Source: JACVRN01 sp036389255
GTDB taxonomy: Bacteria; Acidobacteriota; Blastocatellia; Pyrinomonadales; Pyrinomonadaceae
Assembly (NCBI GenBank): GCA_036389255.1
Contig: DASVQI010000006.1
Coordinates: 372,001-436,000, forward strand
DNA: 64,000 nt
Direction of reading: 5' to 3'
The notes below the pieces were generated by a model that did no database searches, was not told the origin of the DNA, and was given only the letters and a program-made list of their open reading frames with translations. The position numbers and the translations under genes were made by a program. This document shows, piece by piece, positions 8,700 to 16,837 of the stretch. Numbering within the stretch: the first letter of the stretch is position 1; each line of letters begins with the position of its first letter.

Positions 8700-10679
8700 A
8701 TGTATGAACATATACATACCATAGGTCTCCTGTTCTCGAATCGGCTCGACCAGCAATTAATCGCCGAATTCCTGCAATCATCCGGCTACCAGACCCACAT
8801 CGCGCCGTTCTCTAAAGAGAACATGGAAGAGTGGGGGCGGCTGAGCCTTATCATCGCCGACGAGGCCGCGACCCGCTCGGTCGGTGAACTCCTCCTGGCT
8901 TTGAAGCGGCAATCGAGCACTGCGCTTTTACCTGTCCTCGTCGCGCTCCCGCAAAAGGCCGAGGCCGAGGCCTGGCTGCGAGCAGGTTTTGACGATGTGC
9001 TGCGCCTGCCTCTGGCGAAAGCCGAACTGGTCACGAGGCTGAGAGTATTCGTGCGGCTGCGCGAACATTCAGTAGAACAGCATCAGGCCGATCAGGCGCT
9101 GCTCGAAGAAGTCCTTCGGCAGATGCCGTCGGCGGTCATCATCGCAGAGGCCGGTTCCGGCAGGATCATCCTCGGCAACAAGCAGGTGGAAGAGATTTGG
9201 GGACACCCGGTTCTACCATCAATGAGCATCAGCGAGTACGGCGAGTGGCGCGGCTTTCACGCGGATGGCCATCTCCTTGAAGCGGAAGAATGGCCGCTGG
9301 CGCGCTCCCTGACGAAGGGCGAGCTTGTTGCGGGCGAAGAGATAGAGATAGAACGCAATGATGGGACACGCCGCACCATATTGGTCAGTTCGGCCCCAAT
9401 CTATAATCGAGACCACTCCGTCATCGCGGGCGTGGCTACCTTCCACGACATTAGTGAAAGAAAGCAGGCAGACCGCGAGCGCGAGCGGCTGTTGGAGAAT
9501 GAGCATAATGCGCGCGAAGTGGCAGAGGCCGCCAATCGCGCGAAGGACGACTTTCTTGCCATCCTCTCGCATGAATTGAGGACGCCCCTGACCCCCATCC
9601 TCGGCTGGGTATCAATGCTGCGCGGCGGGCAGTTGCAGAAGAGTCCCGAAAGTCTTGAGCAGGCGCTCTCGACAATTGAGCGTAATGCACGGCAGGAGTT
9701 GCAAATCGTTGATGAGATGCTAGACCTCTCGCGCATACTGAACAACAAGGTCGTTCTCGAACAGGAGCCGGTTAACCCGGAAGACGCGCTCGCTGCGTCG
9801 TTCGCCTTCGCCAAGGCGCTCATCGAAAACCGGGAGCTGCACGTAGAGTCGAGTATCGAGCAAAATTTGCCCCCGATTTATGTGGATCCGAAGAGGTTAC
9901 AACAGATATTGTCGAACCTGATCTCGAACGCCGTTAAATTCACGCCAGAAGGCGGGACGATAAAGCTTGGCGTGCGCGGGGCGGGCGCTTCAGCGGTGGA
10001 GTTTTTCGTCTACGACACGGGCGTCGGTATCCGCCCCGAGGCGCTGTCACGCATCTTCGACCGCTTCAGCCAAGCGGACACTTCCACAACCAGACGCTAC
10101 GGCGGCCTCGGCATCGGCCTCTCGGTCGTTAAAGGGCTCGTAGAATTGCATGGCGGACATGTGATGGCGGAATCTGATGGTGAGGGCCGCGGGGCGGCTT
10201 TCATAGTCACTTTCCCGACAATGGCCCGAAGCTTTGAGACTGCGGAGAGCCGCGCACGAGGCCGCCACTCGGGGGAGCTAGTTCAGCGCGCGCACGTCAC
10301 GGGCCAGCGTTCGGTGCTCGTCGTGGACGATTCCCCTGATACCCTCGCAGTCCTGAAAGTAATGATTGAAAGCGCCGGCTACGACGTCGAAACCGCTGAA
10401 TCGGCGGAAAAGGGGCTCGAAGTCGCTCGCCGCACGAAACCGGATGTCATCATCTCGGACATCGGTATGCCGGGTGAAGATGGATTCGGACTGTTGAAGA
10501 AAGTGCGGGAAGACGCGGCACTTTACTCAACACCAATGATAGCGCTCACCGGCTTTGCTTCCTCTACAAATCGAGATGAGGCCCTGCGGTCGGGCTTCTC
10601 GGCCCATCTGTCCAAACCTGTCGATCAGCCTGTGCTCGTTCGCGCCATTGATGAGGCATTGAACTCCAGGAATAAATAA
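8700..10679 (+). CDS. Hybrid histidine kinase (receiver-like/PAS/HisKA/HATPase/receiver)
   Basis: I place the start at the ATG at 8700 (MYEHIHTIGLLF), since an upstream in-frame ATG would overlap the KaiC-like gene by 130 bp. This gives 659 aa. Domains in order: a divergent receiver-like domain (about 1-125), a PAS/PAC domain (about 140-260, ending HDISERKQ), HisKA with FLAILSHELRTPL (His at about residue 291), HATPase_c with NLISNAVKF, DTGVGI and GLGIGLSVV, and a C-terminal canonical receiver (about 538-655) with VVDDS and the phospho-acceptor in IISDIGMPGEDG. No membrane segment is seen, so it is cytosolic. Its neighbour is the KaiC-like ATPase. Confidence 0.9.
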   Translation: MYEHIHTIGLLFSNRLDQQLIAEFLQSSGYQTHIAPFSKENMEEWGRLSLIIADEAATRSVGELLLALKRQSSTALLPVLVALPQKAEAEAWLRAGFDDVLRLPLAKAELVTRLRVFVRLREHSVEQHQADQALLEEVLRQMPSAVIIAEAGSGRIILGNKQVEEIWGHPVLPSMSISEYGEWRGFHADGHLLEAEEWPLARSLTKGELVAGEEIEIERNDGTRRTILVSSAPIYNRDHSVIAGVATFHDISERKQADRERERLLENEHNAREVAEAANRAKDDFLAILSHELRTPLTPILGWVSMLRGGQLQKSPESLEQALSTIERNARQELQIVDEMLDLSRILNNKVVLEQEPVNPEDALAASFAFAKALIENRELHVESSIEQNLPPIYVDPKRLQQILSNLISNAVKFTPEGGTIKLGVRGAGASAVEFFVYDTGVGIRPEALSRIFDRFSQADTSTTRRYGGLGIGLSVVKGLVELHGGHVMAESDGEGRGAAFIVTFPTMARSFETAESRARGRHSGELVQRAHVTGQRSVLVVDDSPDTLAVLKVMIESAGYDVETAESAEKGLEVARRTKPDVIISDIGMPGEDGFGLLKKVREDAALYSTPMIALTGFASSTNRDEALRSGFSAHLSKPVDQPVLVRAIDEALNSRNK

Positions 10680-10828
10680 GCGGTGTTCTCTCATATAGAC
10701 TGGCTGAGCTTTTCACATTCATAAAGTTTGCATGATTCGGGAGTATTTATTGATTCCAACTGAATATTTATGCAACGCCAATCGGGTCTGATTACGGCAA
10801 TTACGTTTATGGATGCTCGTATGCTCAG

Positions 10829-10968
10829 GTGCTTCTCGGCACATATGCGCGAACCTTACAGGGTGTTTTGAGGTACTAAATATGACGCAAAAGGGTCAGG
10901 TTAAAATATTAGACAGCAGTAATGTGGTGGGTCAGGTGAAGTTTGTTGAGAGCCTCTTCAGATGGCTA
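10829..10968 (+). mobile_element. Remnant of IS6-family transposase C-terminus
   Basis: One frame reads FEVLNMTQKGQVKILDSS followed by NVVGQVKFVESLF. It aligns with the tail of the 6.2 kb transposase (VEAMNMIRKGQVKRLD...VGQANSVESLF). Only the C-terminal ~45 codons survive and there is no terminal repeat that I can see. The rest of the 290-bp gap between the hybrid kinase and the SAP-like gene holds nothing recognisable. Confidence 0.7.
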
Positions 10969-10969
10969 C

Positions 10970-11329
10970 CTAAGGGATTTTCATGAAGACTTCCTCATGC
11001 TTGCCTGGCGTGACGTTTATCACGAGAGCGCTTTCGGCGTCGCGTGTTCCTGGGTAGAAGATGGTTTCGAAGTTGCCCGCGGCGTTCACATTGCCGAACG
11101 AGAGCACGTACTGCCCGGCAGGCATGCGCTCGAAGGAGAAGCGGACGATGGCCGAAGGGCCTGACATCGTCGTAGACTCTTGCGTTGGGGCAAGGCGGCT
11201 CCCTTCGAAATCAAATAACTCAAGAGGCGAGACTTTGCCTGAAGCAAGAGCCTGCATCAAGCGCTCTCGCAACGCGGCTTTTGTACCAGACACCGCGAGA
11301 CCATGAGCGCGAAGGAAATCACGCAACAT
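10970..11329 (-). CDS. Small protein with SAP-like N-terminus
   Basis: 119 aa from an ATG at 11329. Residues 1-45 (LRDFLRAHGLAVSGTKAALRERL) fit the helix-extended-loop-helix of SAP-type nucleic-acid or protein-interaction motifs. The rest is a beta-rich stretch (IVRFSFERMPAGQYVLSFGNV) without a recognised domain. There is no ribosome-binding site before the ATG, and the frame remains open and protein-like upstream to the TAA of the VWA gene (see findings), so the true start or the gene's integrity is uncertain. It is the last gene of the LamG-VWA-SAP set on the minus strand. Confidence 0.5.
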   Translation of the reverse strand: MLRDFLRAHGLAVSGTKAALRERLMQALASGKVSPLELFDFEGSRLAPTQESTTMSGPSAIVRFSFERMPAGQYVLSFGNVNAAGNFETIFYPGTRDAESALVINVTPGKHEEVFMKIP

Positions 11330-11440
11330 ACGGGACGGATGCGCTCCCAGGAAATCAAGAACTGAATCAATTTCCGAAGGGGAGGGGATGTTAGAAATAG
11401 GGATGGCGACCTCGTCTGCTTGGCATTGCTTCCCACCGCT

Positions 11441-12784
11441 TTACTTCACCAGCACGCTGACTAGTTGACACCTTTGAAATGGCGTGTCTGATTTGGAAGA
11501 GTGCCCGGTAACGCGAACATGCAGATTGTAGCTGCCCGCCTCTGCGGTTTCATTAACAACTGTCCCGTAGTGATTGTCATTCCCCATTTGAAGCGGAGCG
11601 GCATAAAAGCGCGTGGGCAGTATGTCCGTCTCCGGCAACTGCTGCATTCTGAGTGCCTTGAGCCTGGCTAAATCATCCGGCATTCCATCATCTTCATCGG
11701 CTGCTGCGGGCTGAACCGAGCCCAATTGATCACTGTATAACTTCACGGCGTTGCTTAAGCTTATTACGGGTTGAGAAATCTCTGCATGGATGCTCAGCCC
11801 TGTGACGGGGTCGCCGTCATCGGTAACTTTTGCGATACACGGCAGAGGCTCGCCGGCGTTGATCGTGTCGGGGACGGTTACTTCCAGCGCGATGGATGAA
11901 TCGGCATCGCTCTGGAACTCGAAGACGCCGACCGTGACCGGCAACGCTTGATTTGTACCGGGATACTCGACTTGAACGTACCATTGCCCCGCAATCGGGT
12001 TGGGCAAGTCGAACACTACGTACCCGCTACCGATTACCGTGGGGGCAGTCTGAATGACATTACCGTTGGGATCAACGAGCGTGATGCTTAACTTATTGCC
12101 CGTCGGGATGCCGCTCGTATAAACGAAGCTCGCGTCAGTCCACGTCACGACGAATTGGGCCTCGCTATTGCCGCGTGAGACGGTCGCCGGAATCAATTCG
12201 TAATTTTGAGGAGTGATATTGCTCAGTTTATTGGCGATGATTTGTGTGCGCGGATTGAGACCACGAATCTGATTGTAGATTTGCATCATGTCCACGACGT
12301 AGGGCGCGTAATAGTATCTCCCACCGGTCGTGCCGGCGGCGATCTGTCTCAGCAGATTCTGGTCGGAGGTCGGCCCCATCGCGCACGCGAAGATGGGATA
12401 ACCCGTAGGGAGGACGGTTAATGGATTAGTCCCGTAATTTTGATAACCGTCCGTGAGCAGTACCATCCCGCGCGGATTCGGAGCATTGTCGAGCATTCCC
12501 TTACCGGATACAATGCCCCCGCCTATATTCGTGTGGCCTCCATTAAACACCAGCCTCTGAATTGCCTCAGCCGCGTTCTTATCCGCCTTCAACTCGTTAT
12601 CCACAAGTGTGAAGGGGAAAGCGACATTTCCACTCCTATCGTAATTGACGACCCCGATTTTATCTCCGGCTTTGGCGCAATTGACAAATGCTTTGCTGTC
12701 AATGACGGTGACGGCGACATATCCGTATGCAGTCATACTGCTGGAAGTATCAAGTACGATAACGGCATTGATGGGATTCGGCAT
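11441..12784 (-). CDS. von Willebrand factor A domain protein
   Basis: 447 aa, beginning almost directly with the VWA fold. The MIDAS motif DTSSSM is at residues 12-17, the Thr region is in NGGHTNIGGG, and the third metal ligand is in LLTDGYQNYG, so a metal-binding VWA domain (about residues 4-190) is intact. Residues 200-440 form beta-sandwich-like sequence with three further segments and end CQLVSVLVK. There is no signal peptide or membrane helix. An AAAGGAG Shine-Dalgarno lies 8 nt before the ATG. It follows the LamG gene by 54 bp in the same direction. VWA domains mediate metal-dependent protein contacts; the partner is likely encoded next to it (inference). Confidence 0.85.
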   Translation of the reverse strand: MPNPINAVIVLDTSSSMTAYGYVAVTVIDSKAFVNCAKAGDKIGVVNYDRSGNVAFPFTLVDNELKADKNAAEAIQRLVFNGGHTNIGGGIVSGKGMLDNAPNPRGMVLLTDGYQNYGTNPLTVLPTGYPIFACAMGPTSDQNLLRQIAAGTTGGRYYYAPYVVDMMQIYNQIRGLNPRTQIIANKLSNITPQNYELIPATVSRGNSEAQFVVTWTDASFVYTSGIPTGNKLSITLVDPNGNVIQTAPTVIGSGYVVFDLPNPIAGQWYVQVEYPGTNQALPVTVGVFEFQSDADSSIALEVTVPDTINAGEPLPCIAKVTDDGDPVTGLSIHAEISQPVISLSNAVKLYSDQLGSVQPAAADEDDGMPDDLARLKALRMQQLPETDILPTRFYAAPLQMGNDNHYGTVVNETAEAGSYNLHVRVTGHSSKSDTPFQRCQLVSVLVK

Positions 12785-12838
12785 GGTGTTAACTCCTTTG
12801 AAGGCGGGTACAGAGTACCGCGTATGAGTGCAATGGGT

Positions 12839-14950
12839 TTAAGCCGTAAGCGGAGTGGGCAACGCCTCACCCGGTTCTATGCTTGTGGAGCCGCATGTAG
12901 AGTTAAAGTCGAGAGACAGGACGGTGAGTTGGCCCGCCCAGACGATAAAGCCCGCGACCAGCACCGCCGCTTCAACCCCGGACACAAAAGCGACGACCTT
13001 CGCTAAAATCCAAGCCAGTACCCACCAGCCTGCGGAAGTAAAGGCCATCTTCAAGAGCGTCCACATATAACCTTCTGCATATATGACCCCGACGACAGTC
13101 AATCCGCCGGTGACCGTAATGGTCTTTCCGAGGACGCTGTTGAAGGCGGCGACCACTCTGGCATTTGCGGTCAGCATGTTATAGACCCTCGTCGAAATAT
13201 CCCCGAATGAAGGGAGAAGGCCGAGCGCCTGACATAATCCCAAAGTCACCGCAAAGGTAAATTTAATAAACCAGAGGGTACAAGGGTCAATCTCATCACG
13301 CGGCGCACGCAATATCAATGTGTCGCCTTTCACCCCGTGATGAATGACACTCAGCATCCCGTTCTCTTCCTTGACGGTGAAAACCTTGAGCAGCTCGGGC
13401 CTCTGCCGTACCATCTCGGACGCTTTCGCGTAAGCCTCTTCAAAGCGTGCGCGCGTGTTCTCCTTCATTTGCTCGTCGGCGTCGCCCAGACTCATCGCTT
13501 CAAAATCCTCCCAGATGGCCGTCTTGAACCCGTCCGTGAAGGGCGCAAATTGCCTCTCGCGCGGCGCTGCCGACGGCCTCTGCTTCGGGGGATGGTTCGG
13601 CTTCACATCGTTTTGGCTGAAATACTGTGAGTTAATGGATTGAATGAACCCTAAATTGGCTTCGGTCGAATCGGGGGCTATCATCAACATCTGAAAATCG
13701 AAGGCGGCACTGTTGAGCAACCGAATCGCGTGCTGACCTGTGCTTTCAACCGGAGGATTGACGGTGAAGTCAAAGGAAGCAATCAGATTCGGTTCAATCA
13801 CCGGTTGGTTGTACATCCATTGTTTGATCAGATTCTGTTTGAGACACGTACTCCAGATGCGTATGTCCTGGATGTAGCCCTGAAAGAAGCTGGCCGGCGC
13901 TCCGTTTCTCAAGATTGCGCCGATCAGCATGTCTACACTTGGCGCAGAAGGCATGACGGTAACATACTGCGCCGCTTGCAGGTTGCCGTTGATGTAAAGA
14001 GATAACAGAGTAGTATACGCATCATAGGTTGTCGCGAAATGGTAATACGAGTTGGGTGTAATGAAAGGAGCCGAGCTAATCACGTTGGGCATATTATACT
14101 GTGTAACGTGTACCCGGTTATCCGCGTACTCTATCGAATATTCGCCCGCCACACTCGCATTGAATTTGCTGACGATTGTTCCGGAGGCACTGGTCGGGTA
14201 GAACCAACCTTCGATAGTGTACGACCCCTCGCCCAGACTTAAATCCCTGGTGTTCCCGCAATTAGCATAGGCGCTGCCCTGAAGTTTAAGGCCCGGTATG
14301 CCGACGCAGTAATTCGCCCCCTGATGGAGAGTGACCCGTATGTTCTTCCCGGCCCAATCCGCCGCTGGCAGGGAAGAGAAATCCATATCCATCAGCAATG
14401 ACCGAACAGCCGTGTCCCCTTGATAACTGATCTGCACCGAGTCGTTGAGCACATCTTCCGCGCTCCGGCACACATTCCAAATCATCACTTCGCCAACCAT
14501 TCCCTGCAAGAACCAATCCGGAGTACCGTTGATGAGAGTCGCCCCGATCAGGGCATTAGCCGCAGAGGTAGAAGCGGTATAAGGAAATTTCCCCCGGGCC
14601 ACCTGAGTTCCATCAACGTAGAGGATGAGAGTGCCGGATGGACTGTCATACGTTGTCGCCAGATGATGCCATTTATTAACTGTCAGTGGCATGGGCGACA
14701 TGATGACGTAAGGTGGGGTGGGGTAGTAAGAATAAACCTGACCATCCTGAATGAATAACTGATACGCGCCATCCACGCCATTGTTTATCTTTCCAATGAC
14801 GGATTGAAAGCCGCTAATTGTTGTTAGATTGACCCATGCTTCCAGCGTGTAGGATTGAAGCCCGTTTAATATTGAGGGGTTCCCACAATCAGCGTAACTA
14901 TTTCTTGCAAGTTGAAGTGAGTTTGATGCCCAACGGGGTAAGGTCGTCAT
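12839..14950 (-). CDS. Protein with two LamG/concanavalin A-like domains and hydrophobic C-terminus
   Basis: 703 aa. Two tandem jelly-roll lectin-like domains occupy about residues 5-175 and 210-400. Each has the pattern TLEAWV/TIEGWF, KWHHLATTYD/YYHFATTYDA, LYVDGTQVA/LYINGNLQAA and FLQGMVGEVMIW/FFQGYIQDIRIW. A charged, probably helical linker follows (about 440-560). The C-terminal ~130 residues are strongly hydrophobic with about four possible membrane segments. No N-terminal signal peptide is visible, which is odd for a LamG protein. The start ATG has GGAG 9 nt upstream. It is the first gene of the three-gene minus-strand set. Function unknown; carbohydrate or protein binding plus membrane insertion is plausible. 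Confidence 0.82.
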   Translation of the reverse strand: MTTLPRWASNSLQLARNSYADCGNPSILNGLQSYTLEAWVNLTTISGFQSVIGKINNGVDGAYQLFIQDGQVYSYYPTPPYVIMSPMPLTVNKWHHLATTYDSPSGTLILYVDGTQVARGKFPYTASTSAANALIGATLINGTPDWFLQGMVGEVMIWNVCRSAEDVLNDSVQISYQGDTAVRSLLMDMDFSSLPAADWAGKNIRVTLHQGANYCVGIPGLKLQGSAYANCGNTRDLSLGEGSYTIEGWFYPTSASGTIVSKFNASVAGEYSIEYADNRVHVTQYNMPNVISSAPFITPNSYYHFATTYDAYTTLLSLYINGNLQAAQYVTVMPSAPSVDMLIGAILRNGAPASFFQGYIQDIRIWSTCLKQNLIKQWMYNQPVIEPNLIASFDFTVNPPVESTGQHAIRLLNSAAFDFQMLMIAPDSTEANLGFIQSINSQYFSQNDVKPNHPPKQRPSAAPRERQFAPFTDGFKTAIWEDFEAMSLGDADEQMKENTRARFEEAYAKASEMVRQRPELLKVFTVKEENGMLSVIHHGVKGDTLILRAPRDEIDPCTLWFIKFTFAVTLGLCQALGLLPSFGDISTRVYNMLTANARVVAAFNSVLGKTITVTGGLTVVGVIYAEGYMWTLLKMAFTSAGWWVLAWILAKVVAFVSGVEAAVLVAGFIVWAGQLTVLSLDFNSTCGSTSIEPGEALPTPLTA

Positions 14951-15011
14951 GACTTTTGACTCCGAATCTGCAAAGTGAATTGCTCTACAATCAGCTTAGG
15001 AGAAATAAGGG

Positions 15012-15080
15012 ACGCTGTATGGCACAGCGTTAGATTGTTTCACGGATAGAACTGCTCGTTGGCCTCACTGAGGCAGTTCT
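15012..15080 (-). promoter_or_regulatory. Two perfect hairpins upstream of the LamG-VWA-SAP genes
   Basis: ACGCTGT (15012-15018) pairs with ACAGCGT (15024-15030) around a 5-nt loop. AGAACTGC (15048-15055) pairs with GCAGTTCT (15073-15080), which can alternatively form an inner GCCTC/GAGGC hairpin. Both lie 60-130 bp before the LamG start codon, in its likely 5' leader or promoter. Confidence 0.35.
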
Positions 15081-15300
15081 ACAATAGAAAAGAGATTAGT
15101 TGGAACAATCCTAGTAAAGAACAATTGCTTGTCTACCTAGAAGCCTTGAGGTGCGCGCATCTTATACACTGTTTCTTATCCTTGTAGTATAAGAAGGGAA
15201 GCGCTGATTCTCATCTTATGTTGGACTTTTAAAGTCTAGTAGTGAGTTAATCATCCGGAAAGGCGTCCGTCTGTGCGTTAACACACATATAGTCAAACTC
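15081..15300. other. Intergenic DNA without an identifiable gene
   Basis: AT-rich. It contains an inverted repeat CTTATAC (15161-15167) / GTATAAG (15187-15193), and I saw no credible coding sequence. It lies between the LamG operon leader and the IS6 remnant at 15.3 kb. Confidence 0.4.
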
Positions 15301-15417
15301 TCAAAATGACCCACTACCGGCGAAATTTATCGAGAGTCTGTTTGGGATAGCTGCATAGTTGTAGTGTTTGCTCACAGCCTTCTTTGTCTCAAAGCAACTT
15401 TTTTTGCAACAGAACCC
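15301..15417 (+). mobile_element. IS6-family right-end remnant
   Basis: The frame reads AKFIESLFGIAA then TAG (15356-15358), matching the end of the 6.2 kb transposase (SVESLFQIAA). About 40 bp later comes TTTTTTTGCAACAGAACC, the same right terminal repeat as at 6961-6977. Everything upstream in the element is lost. Confidence 0.75.
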
Positions 15418-15658
15418 TTTTGCGCGTATTGTCAGCGAGGTTGCCGGAGATATCACGGCCGCGCAGAATGCTCTGGATCGTCAGAACCGTTCGACGACTC
15501 GTGTTTACGTGCAGCGTATTGCTGTGAAGAAGGACTGTATAGTAATGAGATTTCCAAAAGATGGAGTGCTAAAGTGTGAGATTCAGGCCGGACTGGCAGC
15601 ACCCGTCCGGGGGACATTCTAAAGGTAAAGTGGCGAGAATATCTTGAGGAGTATGTCT
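15418..15658 (+). other. Region before the MaoC gene, with possible gene fragment and hairpin
   Basis: After the IS end, one plus-strand frame (about 15418-15622) stays open and reads protein-like (ARIVSEVAGDITAAQNALDR...) but has no start codon or ribosome-binding site of its own. It may be the tail of a gene cut by the IS insertion. CCGGAC (15588-15593) and GTCCGG (15605-15610) form a perfect 6-bp stem 49 bp upstream of the MaoC start and could end that older transcript. Confidence 0.3.
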
Positions 15659-16126
15659 ATGCTCGGCTCTAATTACACGTTAGGCAATCTTGGCAACTTC
15701 ATCAATAAGGAGATAGGCGTCTCTGACTGGGTGGAAATAGATCAACAACGTATCAATGATTTTGCAGAGGTAACTGAGGATAAACAATGGATACATGTTG
15801 ACGCTGACCGCGCCAAGCATAGCCCGTTTGGCTCGCCCATAGCGCATGGCTTATTGCTGCTCTCAATGACGGTGAAACTCTCTATAGATGCGGGGGCTAT
15901 ACCACGTGATGCTTCAATGTGTATTAATTACGGATTTGAGAAAGTTAGATTCAGAGCACCGGTAAAGGTGGGACAACGTATACGTTGCCGCGTAACCTTG
16001 ATGAATGCCAAGCAGAGGGGCCAAGGCCGATATCTGCTGACCACTCGCTATACGATTGAGATTGAAGGGGTATCAAAGCCTGCGTGTGTCGCCGATGGTT
16101 TAGGTCTGTTCTACCAGCAGGTGTGA
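15659..16126 (+). CDS. MaoC-family (R)-hydroxyacyl dehydratase
   Basis: 155 aa from the ATG at 15659, chosen because GAGGAG (15646-15651) is then 7 nt upstream; two earlier in-frame starts sit on or against that motif. It is a single hot-dog domain with the hydratase signature: AEVTEDKQWIHVD supplies the catalytic Asp/His-type motif, followed by SPFGSPIAHGLLLLS. This resembles NodN/PhaJ-type R-specific enoyl hydratases acting on acyl-CoA or acyl-ACP. It precedes the ketosynthase-ACP-radical SAM genes on the same strand, though 711 bp separate it from the ketosynthase, and it likely supplies the dehydration step of that pathway. Confidence 0.85.
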   Translation: MLGSNYTLGNLGNFINKEIGVSDWVEIDQQRINDFAEVTEDKQWIHVDADRAKHSPFGSPIAHGLLLLSMTVKLSIDAGAIPRDASMCINYGFEKVRFRAPVKVGQRIRCRVTLMNAKQRGQGRYLLTTRYTIEIEGVSKPACVADGLGLFYQQV

Positions 16127-16837
16127 GTCATAACTAATCATTACCATCTGCGACAGCTTACTCATCTTTGAAAACTGGCCCAAATCCTAACTGGATAAAG
16201 CGTAGCTGTAGGCCCATCCGTATGCCACGCTACGTAATTGGGAATGAAGGGCGGCGTCCCTGAGGCGTTCGCAAACGCTCCGGTACTCTCCTCGAAATGG
16301 TGTGTCCCGTGGCGAGAAATTGCTTGCATTAATTTTTAGTTGTGGAGTATTATGCGCCCGTTATTCTGCGATGCCAGTAACCACAAGCTTTAGATAGAGG
16401 TTTTGAACACCAGAATAAGCTTCTTTACTTCCATCGTAAAAGCGCTAGAGACGTGCTTTCACCATACGTTGTCCTCAGTAAAATTTGAATGGATTTAGCG
16501 AATCGTAATCTACCCAAGTCGGCTCTATCTAAGCCTGCGATGCTCTTTTAATCACTCTAAAACTACTTGGCAGTCTTTGTACTTTAGAAGTTAGCCTCAA
16601 TCCCGTCAGTCATGTATTTTTAGTTAATAGAGAAGCAAAATCCAAATATTTCTTATCAGCGTATCTCTTTTCAACGAGCCTCGGGAAACAGTCAGCTTCA
16701 AGCTCAAATCCGCAGTTGACAAGTGTTGTTACCGTTTGAGCTTTACATAGCTCGAAAAGAGCTTTTCTCTCACAATCTTTCTGCTCTAGAGAATGGAACA
16801 TGCTCCCCTTCTTTAACAGATAATGCAGGTGAAAATC
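16127..16837. other. Long intergenic region, 711 bp
   Basis: No convincing gene on either strand. It contains short inverted repeats (CGTAGC near 16200 with GCTACG near 16229, and GCGTT/AACGC at 16265-16278). AT content rises towards 16330-16830, consistent with a promoter region for the ketosynthase gene or with decayed DNA. Confidence 0.4.

Noticed and set aside
15368..15622. 84-codon plus-strand frame as an intact gene
   Set aside because: It starts inside the IS6 terminal sequence and has no proper start signal. I treat the later part only as a possible gene fragment.
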